A stretch of 64,000 nt of DNA, taken from positions 32,276,445-32,340,444 of the forward strand of contig CM032665.1 of NCBI GenBank assembly GCA_019095985.1, read 5' to 3'. The position numbers and the translations under genes were made by a program. This document shows positions 39,138 to 49,188 of the stretch, in pieces (position 1 is the stretch's first letter; the number at the start of each line of letters is the position of its first letter). The notes beneath the pieces are model-generated. The model had not been told where the DNA came from. It was given only the letters and a program-made list of their open reading frames with translations, and made no database searches. This DNA is from Streblospio benedicti (Eukaryota; Annelida; Polychaeta; Spionida; Spionidae).

Positions 39138-39551
39138 TTATTTAAATTGAAAAGCTGATCTTTCTTTTGACTTGTGACGATAATGGATGATTTCAGTTTT
39201 GGTTCCATTCAGTGTTAATCTCCATTTACTACACAAATTATTTACAATGTCTAACATCTCCTGTAACTTATCTTCTGTTGGGGCTAAGAGTACTATATCA
39301 TCCGCGAACATAAGCATTAAGATATTTCTGTTGTCAATGGTAATTCCAGCTTCATGGTTGTTGATATCAGTAACTAAATCGTTTATATATATCTTGAAGA
39401 ATGTTGGTGAAACAACACAACCCTGTTTTAGTCCATTTGGGATATCAAAATGTTCTGTATACATATTATTTATACGAACTGTACATCTGTAATTGTCGTA
39501 TAATGAATTTAGAGCTTGGTATATTTTGCCATTAATTCCCATTGAGAGCAT
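39138..39551 (-). pseudogene. LINE reverse transcriptase fragment (137 codons)
   Basis: It holds the RT palm: GLKQGCVVSPTFFKIYINDL then MFADDIVLLAPTEDKLQ, followed by WRLTLNGTKTEI. FADD is the catalytic aspartate pair. The upstream fingers and endonuclease are not in this frame. Confidence 0.85.
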
Positions 39552-39599
39552 TTTATATCTATTCTCTATTTCTATCTATTTCTCATCGTTCCAAAGTGA

Positions 39600-39686
39600 T
39601 CAAAATGAATCTCCATGAAGACCACCTCTATTGAGACCACCTGTTGTCAATCCGTCTAATCGTCTTAAATAAGGGGTTCTACTGTA
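39600..39686. repeat. Partial pogo/Tigger-like MITE (family B)
   Basis: It contains GAAGACCACCTCTATTGAGA and CCACCTGTTG, and ends GGGGTTCTACTGTA. The left terminus is lost or diverged. It abuts the 5' break of the truncated LINE. Confidence 0.55.
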
Positions 39687-40333
39687 ATGTTTCCAGTTAA
39701 TATATTACCCTTGGGCAGTTTTAATATGTTTTAGTGAGAAAGGGGTAGCTTGTTATAATCATACTAATATCTAGAGGAACTCAGATGGGCAAAGCTTTCC
39801 ATACATTGCTTACACTCTATTTCGCAGCCCTCCTCGTTGGACCAGGTAATTAAGTTAGTGGTCCGTTCACAACGCCGCCTTTATTCACGATAAGCATTGA
39901 TCCAATGAGGTTTTTTTTGCAAGGACTCCAAAATCCCACAACTTTCCACTTTCTTCTGAATATGCTAGGCGTAACTGTATCAGTTTAGTGGCCATCGTTA
40001 TCCTTTTCACCCGTATAACTCACCAGAATGAGGAGATATCCAGGTCTACTAAGGGTCATACTAATTCCACGTCTCCCATATCCCTTATTAAAAACACTAC
40101 TTTTAGTTACTTTGCCTGCGTACATATAACACATAAATACGTCGTTTACTGTTTGTATTTTGTAGAGCTACATGTACGGTACATAAAGATTGCGCTTCGA
40201 TGATTTGTAACTTCTCAATTTGTGGACAGTAAAAAAACCGTCGAGGATTTACCAACAGGTATGAAATCTTTAACATATACATAATTAACACCATTCAACA
40301 ATCATTGATTACGATATCAGAGCACTGTAATTA

Positions 40334-40423
40334 TAGGAATTGACCACGAGATTGGAGTGTCAATCGCAAAATTGAGCATGCTCAATTTTGCGATTGACAC
40401 TCCAATCTCGTGGTCAATTCCTA
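40334..40423. repeat. Perfect 90-bp palindrome, no spacer
   Basis: Each 45-base arm is the exact reverse complement of the other, centred on GAGCATGCTC between 40378 and 40379. The outer ends are TAGGAATTGACC and GGTCAATTCCTA. A TA at each edge could be the target duplication of an 86-bp foldback element. The symmetry was checked base by base. Confidence 0.95.
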
Positions 40424-41490
40424 CATTTACACATTAAATCAGAAATAAAACTTATCATACTGTTTTCCGTTTTGGACTTCATAAATCTAAATGTGGTACT
40501 GCACCCCTATGCTTTGGTCACAAATGTCGTCCGCCATCCGGGGATAGGGGGTTAATCGGGAGTGCACCGCTCGTTTCGGCCATACAACTTTTTTTTTACC
40601 TTTCAAGCAACATCCACCAAGACCATAACCATACGGAGTCTGTTTCCAGATAGTTTATTCTAATGAGTCTTCACAGATATGAATAACAGCTGAACATAGT
40701 AGCATATACTAATCGGTAGACGAATAGGCCGACATATATTGAAACACACTCCGTTAAAAAGACAGTCATTTTAATGTAGAGTTAAAACTCTGGACAAAGT
40801 TGGCTAAAATCATCATCAAAGTACAACGTAGGGCAAAACTGATGGGGGTGGGGTTGTGAGGCAAGCATAACTGATGGCTTTTTAGAAACATCCCATCAAC
40901 CACACCGAGCACACGTTTTAATGTCATACCTCCATTGGGACTTCAAAACACCCACGTTGGTTTGGAAAAGTGAATAATCAAGCCGTTGATACAACATAGA
41001 GGATGTTTCTTAGTATTACAAGAAGTGCCGTAATGGCACTTAGGGGATTTGCACTGTACTCCCATTTCATTAGATGGGGCATAATGTGACGTAATCACTT
41101 TAGCAGGTGATGACTACACGCTGTAGCTTTCATTTCAGCTAGTTTTGTGTTTCGAGTTATAAAATGTCATGGTGACTTTCAAATTGCATTTGTGTAATTT
41201 CGTATACGAGAAACTATAACATCACCCATATGCCGTGTGAGTACTGCATTTTGTACACGTATTCCATATGATAAATTCAATAGTACCAACCAGGAGACTA
41301 CTCCATTATATTTCGAGCAAAGAACGTATTTCCAATGAAATCACCGAATGCATTCCCTGGCAGTGAGTGTTTTATTAGAAGCGGAAGGATCTTGATGAGA
41401 TCATGCAAATGAGGCATCCGTGGCCGCGGGATGTAATACAGCAGGCGATCAAAGTAGCGCGTGGACCAGAGGGGAGGGCAGACTCATTAC

Positions 41491-41620
41491 CAGCATTTGC
41501 ACCCTTTTTGCTGGCTGACTTGGGCTTTGCTTTTCTCTGCTTGATGTTTCTGGCTTGTCTGGGGTGGAACTTGGTGATTCGGCCACTGCCGTGGAAGAAA
41601 TATTTCTTGTAGTTGTCTAA
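41491..41620 (-). other. Exon-like open frame, function unknown
   Basis: On the minus strand a pyrimidine-rich tract ends CACCTAAAAG at 41621. A 130-nt open frame follows, reading LDNYKKYFFHGSGRITKFHP and a Lys/Arg-rich tail, and ends at GCTG before GTAATGAG. The frame stays open past that donor to a stop near 41371. Composition is more protein-like than the surroundings, but I do not recognise a family and no partner exon is evident. Confidence 0.2.
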
Positions 41621-42842
41621 CTTTTAGGTGGGGTGAAGAAGAAAACATTATTCTTATGATTTATATTATGTTGTACCTGTACATATAGCAGACAAAAGAA
41701 TAGAAAGTCAAACTAGAAATAGATAATGCTATAGTTACGGGATGATCTCTTTATGAAATGCTATAGCTCTAAAAGATTTATCAAATGAATTCCATTTTCA
41801 TCTAGCCTCAATGCAAATGACATCGGCTGCGATTTGATTCTTTGAAGTCTATATATAGTCACAGAACATGTTCAAAGTACACATAGATTCTCGTATTCCA
41901 CGCAAAATGTCCACATTCAAATGCTGCATCAAAAACACCATAGCATGATCTGTAATTGCGTTAGTTGCCGCATTGACTCAATTCCGTCGTTCCTTTGTGG
42001 ACTGTCAATTAGTGACGCTGAAAAGCGCACCGCCTCACTAATGGTGTTAATGCGCCGTAAGTCAGTGGGCGGGAAGCCAACACAACAGCCACGGTATCCC
42101 TCTGTAATGGACTCTCAGGTGGGTGTTAGATGGGGGTTGTGGAGAGGGTGACGTACTGTGGGAATGCTCAGATGATGGGGTAGGAGGTGAAAGGTCTCAG
42201 GTGATATACCGTGTAGGAAATATTGTTGTGCGTGTGGTTTGCCGTGTTGGCTTTTTTGGTGTTGTTAATTTTACTTCGGTTTGGAGATTCCCCAATTACT
42301 GTCAAGATGAAATCAGTGAAAGTTCTCTATAAAGAGAGCACACACAATAATTGTGTCATGGTTCCAATATTTAGGTCACTGCCATGGGTGGTAGAATAGG
42401 ACGCTTCGATTTTTTGAGGTTTTTGGGGGTTTTTTTGAGTTTTTTTTTTCAAATATCGTACTGCACAGGTTTCATGCGGTGCCATCTTGGATATGTGGAA
42501 AACATATATTTGCAGTGACGTTCGCACTTAATTCAAGAAAAGTGAACATATATCTAACAGCTTTCTTGAAGTACATTGTCCCGTCTACTTATTTTCCATA
42601 TCACTATGAGAATTTGGTGTTTCAGACCAGATTTACGGCAAATATATGGATAGTTATGCGGCCATAAGATGAAGAGTAATTGATTGGTGGACTATTACCA
42701 TAACGGCACAATAGAAGATGGGCCGGCGGGTGCTGGGCTATGTATCATCTGTGAACACAGGAAGCCAATTAGAGGCAATGGGCCCATGTTATATGCCCAA
42801 ACACGTGTGCTCCAGAATATATTAGAGCCTCATTATATCATT

Positions 42843-42992
42843 AAAACTCCAGTGGACTGGCTTCAAGTAATATCAAAAGAAAAGTGGTCTCGTTACAACT
42901 ATTGCTCGTTATGTACTTGGGACTGTGAAAAAAATGATCTTATTATAGAGGTGGTCTCTTGGCAGACGTGGTTTTAATTGGAGGTTCCACGG
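42843..42992. repeat. Diverged pogo/Tigger-like MITE (family B)
   Basis: AAAACTCCAGTGGACTGG at the left and TTGGAGGTTCCACGGTG at the right flank AAGTGGTCTCGTTAC and TATAGAGGTGGTCTC. The ends are decayed. Confidence 0.45.
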
Positions 42993-44042
42993 TGACGTGT
43001 ATGCATCAACTCATGTACAGCCTACATCAAAAGTAAATAGCCAACTGCCAAAGATGCTGATTTCTATGTGGTCAACTTTATATGGTATTATTGTCAGGAT
43101 TTGTGCTATTAAAGAAGCATCCCCATGTCAAACTGGGTTTTAGTTGTATTAATTCTAATGTTTGCTTCAATAAGAGCATAAATAGGCATAAACTAGTTCA
43201 TGCATACAATAGGCATATATGAGATCATCACTTTCAATCGTTAAAACAACAATCATTTTATCTCACACACATGCACGCATTGAGGCGTTCTCTTGCTATG
43301 TGCTGGTGTGATAAACTGGCTTTAGACAGCATGACGTATTTTGTATTGCCAATAACAGGTTGTCTATATTTTAGGTGTTAAAGCAGTGGAAGACCTATGG
43401 AAGTGGCATCCCAGCTGGGTCTCAGGTGGTCAGATATGGGTGGGAAGCAAAATGAGGGTGGAGTCTTCTGAAACCTCATTAATTTACTGTGGATATGGCA
43501 GATGGTCTTATAGCAAGAGATACACGATTTCGAAACCTAACGAATTACAGCATACATCAACTACAAAAGGAGATGGAAATCTATTATAATCCTGAATTTT
43601 AGAAGATTGTGTCAGTGTCCTTTTAAAGTCAGTTAATGTTTGTGTTTTTAGTTGTAAAATTGACATTATGGTACACGCTGATATTGATGCAGATGAGTGG
43701 AAAACTATGAAACAATTACGAATTTATAATGGATATACAGAATAGTTACATGATTTTTTGTAGTAAAAATACCACCAATTATCCAGTCATGTAACCAGTT
43801 CAATCTTCAGAGTTGCCACCCAGCCAGGATAGTCTGGTACAATAATAATGATAATGAACTACATATACAAATAGTCATGTAAATTAAAATCCAAACTAGA
43901 TATCACCCATTAGGATTCTGTTGGAAAGAGCTACCACCCAATACCACCACCATCTGCAAAAACTCAGCCATGTAGCCCACCCAATCTCCACATTGCCACC
44001 AAGCTTCAGACCGGGCACTTTCCTGTCTGCGCCGCTGCCACC

Positions 44043-47000
44043 ATGCCTGGCCGCGTGCGCGCCATCCCACGCCTCAGCCCGGTCCTCTTCTGCCTGCATC
44101 GCCTTGTCCCTCGCACACTTCCCGCTGCAAGACTCACCGTCTACTTGCTCATCTTGCTCATGTTCATTGCTCACTACCTTATTTCCGTGGTGTCCCCTGG
44201 TGCCGGAGTTAGCTCTGATTTCCGGGCTGGATCACTCAACTCGCACACGCAGGTACTGCCTCAAGAACCGCTGGGAAATCGTATGCAGCAGTCGGGGAAG
44301 ACCCATAATAGGCAGGAGAATCCCTTAAACTCACTCCGTGAGGAAGTCAATGTGTACAGCAGAAATGATGGTAAGCAAGAAGGTGATGTTCGCAACGTAC
44401 AGGACAATATTGATACTTTTGATATGAAAGGGCTAATAGTTAAACCATCTAAAAGTCCGCCAAATGACAATTCCATCCAGCATACTCCAGACATGGTGAA
44501 TACATTGAAAGGAATTCCCCAACGCGTAGATTTTGTCATAGCCAATCCCAATCAATACAGAACTGAAACGTCAGAAGATTTCAATGGACAACAGAATCTT
44601 AACTTTGAAAATCTTGACTCTAAAAAAATTATCGCAAAGAGCAAACCTATTGAGAATAACTTGCTAACGAACGCCATTGGTGGTTCTTTCGCGAGCACAA
44701 AGACAGCTTCCCATGAAAGTGGAAATGATGGTAGCAATCTGTTATTTGAACAGAGAGGAGTGATTATGCGGAATGTGAGAGCAGAAAGTATTTATCAGTT
44801 GTCAGACCACCAAGTGGATGAGAACAGTATTCACATGCAGCAATATAAGGAGGAGTCTGCACAAATCAGTGACTCACTGCCTGACACATCAAAAGACCTT
44901 GATCTGATCCATCAGGCTGGAGGGGGAGATGGCCAATCATATCAAGAAGCAAAAGTGGACGATGAGCCACATCAACAAGTCAAGGATACATCCCCAAAGA
45001 GTGACAATATGCTTCCACCAGAAAAACCTGCAGGGAGACTGTATTACTACTATAATAATGAGGGTGGCATTCTGTCTGAGAGGGCAGACTATATGTTCAC
45101 CTGCAGCAACATCCACAACATCACTGTCAAACGGAAGCTGGGGCACGGTGTTTCTAAACAGGTGAGTCAATTTGGGAAAGATATGTTATAAGGTGTTATA
45201 GGGGTTATAATGAAGTGGGATATGATGATAAAAGGCTGGGGAAAAACGGATGTTGTGGTTTTAAGAAAGTGGTGTGTGGGGAAAAGGCTAAAAACTTATA
45301 TGTGGAGGAACAGGCCAAAAGAGAGATATGGGATTTCTTGACCCATTATAAACCGCATTCACTTTATAGCTGTAATCAGTTGAAAGAATCGTATCTTGTC
45401 AAAAGCAAATTCATTTTATTATCTTTAATGACAGTAATAGATTAATGGAATTTGAGATTGCTTGTAATTTACAAAAAAATACTTGATGGATGCATGTTTC
45501 GCATATCAAGAAGTCATGGGAACGGAAGTCACATAGGTGCATGTGAAGGTATCACAACTATGACAAAATACCCCATACTTGTATAGAAAAAGAGAAACCA
45601 TTAGCGGATCCACGGTGGGGAGTTGGGGTTAGCGGGTAAAAACATCTGAAAGCACACAAAATTTTACGATTCGACAGATACGATCTAGGTACACGTCTAA
45701 ACACGTGTTTCGAATAGAGAAATAGGAAAATATGTTGAATTTTGGATGAGTTTGTTGTCTTCAAATAGATTGCACTAACATTAGTACATGTATAGCTGTG
45801 TCCACAGACACCGCTGCTGGTGCCTGTGATCATAGCCAACAGCAATCAAAGACACCCTAGCCCTGGTCTATATTTTCCAGGTACTGCTGGGCGTGTATGA
45901 GGGCAAGAAGGTGGGCGTCAAGATGGTCACTCGCAACGTGCTGGACGTCACCGACTGCTTCAAGAAGGCGCGGCGGGACAACGCCGGCGAGCTCTCGGAG
46001 AAGGACAGGAGCAGGTGCGTGTGCAATGGCACATCCAGGTTTTTGAAAAAGGGGGTGCACTTAACGGATTTCATGGGTTTCGTACGCACGATGGATTGCG
46101 AACGTGTAAAAAGCCTATGAAAATGAAGAATTTTGGTGGGGAAAGGGGAGGGGTGCCCCCCCCCCCCGCGGCACCCGCCTGGATCTGCCTATATGAGCAT
46201 TTGGTGGGCAGTTAGTCTATGCATTGCTGTGGCTCTTGGATAGTAGCATATGTATCTATGTAGGATGGTAGTATGGGACGCGGTGGTCGACAGCGGACCA
46301 GCACTCGTTCTAATGTTAGAGCATAATGCTATGGAGTGTGTAATGGGTATCATATTGAAGATTATTTGCATTAAAAGTCATGACCTCCATCTTTATGTAT
46401 CTTGTTCTTGTATGTACTGTTGCAGATCTATGGGGTGGTAAAGGGTGTAATGCTTCTCCAACCACTGCACGTGAGAGCACAAAGAATTTTGAAATTTTCA
46501 GGGTGGTGGGATGGGTTCGGGCTTAACCCCGGCACCAGCTTTAACCGCACTCATATCCCCTTCGGCCAATATCTAGGCCCCCATCTGCTGTTTACATGAG
46601 TGACTAGTGGGAGATGAGTAGTTTGTTTTCAATGTGGAGATGTGTGCAAGACACAAAAATATATTCACCAAAACCATGATTATCGGTGACTCCAGTTACT
46701 TCAACATGTCGTTTGCGTCATGTTCCCAACAAGGATGCTGACAAAGAACATTTTGATGAATCGCCAATTCAAAACAATTTGATGGTCACTATTTTTTATT
46801 TAAAAAACCCTCATAGGATTCTTGTCGTCTGCTCCAGGTGTTTCATGTTCCCCACCATGAAGCTGATGAAGGAGATCCTGTTGCGCGCGCAGCTGTCGCA
46901 CCCGGCCCTACTGCGCATGCTCGGTTACTGCGTGCGCAGCGAGGAGAGCGAGTCGACGTCGCTTCAGGAGCACGGTGTGGTGGCTGTGTACGAGTACGGG

Positions 47001-49188
47001 CTCAGGTGAGGGCAGGGTGTCGGACCCGTGAGGGGTGGGTTCGGGGATGGGGTTCATCCGAACCACTTTTGATTGCAATACATGTAATTCCTTCTGATAC
47101 GATTAGATGTCATTTAAGAAAAAAAAATGTACTCAATAAACAGTTGCCCCTTGAACATTTGGTCAGTTGGTCTCCGTCAAAGCAGTCTAATGGCGTTTCA
47201 GCCTGGAAAAGAATCAACTTTGGGGATTGTTATCTGCAAGCGTATTTACATGTACATGTAGTAACTACATTGGCATTTCGAATCTGATCTGGGCAGTTTA
47301 ACATTGATGGCATATATAATCTATAAGTGTACTATGGTGTGTACTATTATAGCACTGGCAGATTCAGGTTTATGTTAAAAGGGAACGCACTTCTTTAAAG
47401 AGTTACATAGGTTTCGTTCACGCGATCGATGGCGGACACACCAAAAGCTCAATGAAAATGAAGTATTTAGTTGAGAAAAGATCTGTGTGTGGGGGGAGGG
47501 GGGGGTGTTTCAGGGAGAGGAGGGGATGCCCTGCGTATCTCCTGGATCTGCTTATGTGTAGGGTTGTGAAGCTATTGAAAGCATCAATTTAATCTTCGTG
47601 GTGTTTCTGTCTCCTTCATCACAGGTTCTATGTGACCTCCCTGCGCCTGTGGCCATTGCGTCTGCGCCTCAGCACGGCACTCGAGCTCGCTGACTTCCTT
47701 GACTACATGGAACACTCACCGCTTGGCTCTCTGCGCATAGCCGATTTCAAGGACGCACACTTTCTCCTCAAGGTCAGTTCACAACAGTTTGCCATCTTAG
47801 GGTATTTGGTTGTCTTCATTTCTATATTTTCTTATACGTTGGGTCCTCTCAGAAATTAGATTGCAAATACATATGTATGGTAGTATAATTACAAATCGCA
47901 CAATCCTGTACACCATGCACACACCATTTTAAACAACGACTTGACCTAAATTTCTCAATGGATGAAATTTTCAGCCTGCTAAAATAAACTGTATGAATGT
48001 TACTAGAAATAACTTGTGAATAAAATAATAACCCGTAACACACGAGGATACTATTTTACACAGGATGGCAAGATCAAGATGACCGACTTAGATGATGTGA
48101 CAAGTCTGGAGCCGAGCTGTGCGCAGCCTCATGGCGAGACGGGGCCTGGGCGGCAGCGCAGGACCTGCAGCTACGGGCTCAAATGTGTGGGGGGAATCTG
48201 TCCTGGACACAATGCTAAGGTACCTGTGATGCAGTAGCATATCCAATTAAGACCATAGGGAGATCCAGGGTGGGGGGAATACTTCATTTTCATAGCGTTT
48301 TTAACATGTTCGCCATCGATCGCGCATAGGAAACCCATTAACCCTGAAGTGCGCCCCCCCCCCTTTTACAAAGCCTGGATCTGCCATTGAAGACCACCTC
48401 TATATTGAGATCCACCTCTATAATAAGATCATACTTCGTGGTCCTATTTTAAGCATCCATAAAGAGACTATCTTCAGCCGTATCTTGTATTGGTACCACT
48501 TTAGGCCAGTACACCGGTTGGTCATAATTGAGAGGTTTTACTGTATTGAGTTCTAGTACGTGTTATGATGACTTCTAGGCGGTATTTACACGTTTAATTG
48601 GTACAATTCAAGGAAGTGATGAATACTGATTTGGCGATGTGATAAAGGATATTATCTGCAGATAGGGCAGGGTCATCAGGGAGTCGAGAAAGGAAATATA
48701 GGAGCGAATTAAATTCCGTACATAAAAATCCATTGATCACGTGAACACTTGGATCTAAAGTGCAGTAAACTATATAGTCATATGCATAAAGAAAGAGGAT
48801 TAAATGTACATGTATAATCAATGATTACATGACATATTGTCATTGTGCCAGCAGATGAGAGAAAAATAATATTATATTGTAATATCAAACATATATTCTT
48901 ATGTCATGGATTTCAAAGCAACACCTTTTTCATTTAAAATGTATTTCAATGATAACTACTTTTCATCTCAGGCATTTCAATTAAGTACATTGTATAAATA
49001 TTTTCTTTTCTTTTCAGGCAAATCTGGCACACATGCACCGCATATTCTACATCCACCTGTTCTCATCAGACGAAGACCTGCAGTTCAGCAGCGAACTGGC
49101 CACGTTGAGTGAACGAATAGGGTCGCTAAGCGTTGATGCTTCAGGGGCAAAACGGCTTATTTCAGAGCTGATCGCAAAGCTGCGATGA
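44043..49188 (+). CDS. PKDCC-like: PKDCC/VLK-like secretory-pathway protein kinase, six exons
   Basis: Exons: 44043-45161, 45881-46014, 46838-47005, 47625-47772, 48064-48219 and 49018-49188 (stop), all GT-AG with matching phases, giving 631 residues. The start lies in a strong Kozak context (GCCACCATGC). Residues 31-50 are a signal anchor; about 310 polar, low-complexity residues follow, then a kinase domain. Visible landmarks: Gly-loop KLGHG (365-369), VGVK with Lys387, MKEI with Glu430, LRIADFK with Asp514 in the catalytic-loop position, and KMTDLDD with Asp531 replacing DFG. A Cys-rich stretch then leads into CPGHNAKANLAHMHRIFYIH. HSPLGS, TDLDD and that Cys/NxK stretch match recalled PKDCC (VLK), which phosphorylates secreted proteins on tyrosine in the Golgi and outside cells. 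PKDCC is about 490 aa; the extra length here is the stalk, all in exon 1. Another divergent secretory kinase (DIPK/FAM69 type) is the alternative and fits less well. Confidence 0.85.
46024..46192 (-). repeat. hAT-like MITE (family A) at a splice donor
   Basis: Inverted orientation: CAATGGCACATCCAGG, CATGGGTTTCGTACGCACGA, CTATGAAAATGAAG, a C-run and CCTGGATCTGCC. It starts nine bases after the exon 2 donor (GTGCGT at 46015) of the kinase gene. Confidence 0.75.
47353..47556 (-). repeat. hAT-like MITE (family A)
   Basis: CACTGGCAGATTCAGG, GGTTTCGTTCACGCGATCGA, TGGCGGACAC, CAATGAAAATGAAGTATTT and a right end CCTGGATCTGCTTATG. It is slightly longer than other copies owing to a G-rich expansion (about 47490-47535). 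Confidence 0.7.
48230..48544. repeat. pogo/Tigger-like MITE (family B) interrupted by a family A MITE
   Basis: GCAGTAGCATATCCAATTAA at the left and GAGGTTTTACTGTA at the right are family B ends. The inside has AAGACCACCTCTATATTGAG. Family A sequence (48256-48389) splits it. The element begins about ten bases after the exon 5 donor of the kinase gene. Confidence 0.6.
48256..48389 (+). repeat. hAT-like MITE (family A) inside a family B MITE
   Basis: Left end TAGGGAGATCCAGGG, core AATACTTCATTTTCATAGCG and GCCATCGATCGCGCATAGG, right end CCTGGATCTGCCATTG. AAGACCA occurs directly on both sides (48249-48255 and 48390-48396) and is single in the family B sequence, so it is a target-site duplication. 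Confidence 0.8.

Larger units (their letters stand above)
38030..39600 (-). mobile_element. 5'-truncated LINE, RT and C-terminal part, broken frame
   Basis: On the minus strand 39551-39138 reads a reverse transcriptase with GLKQGCVVSPTFF and IYINDL, then FADD (residues 82-85 of that frame). Frame-broken thumb sequence follows (KYLGVWLHEH, then ITYSAGIWGLHEF near 38900). At 38640-38104 comes a C-terminal domain with LPLEIETGRYN and a CKLC-x9-CHFLIDC zinc-knuckle-like motif. Endonuclease and earlier RT motifs are absent. The GLKQGC box and the LPLEIETGRY domain differ from the LINE at 57.5-60.9 kb, so this is another clade, which I cannot name. Confidence 0.85.
40424..44042. other. Upstream intergenic DNA of the kinase gene
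   Basis: No supported gene. It contains one uncertain minus-strand exon-like frame (41491-41620) and one decayed family B MITE. The 5' UTR of the kinase gene just before 44043 is C/A-rich (CACCCAATACCACCACC). Confidence 0.45.
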
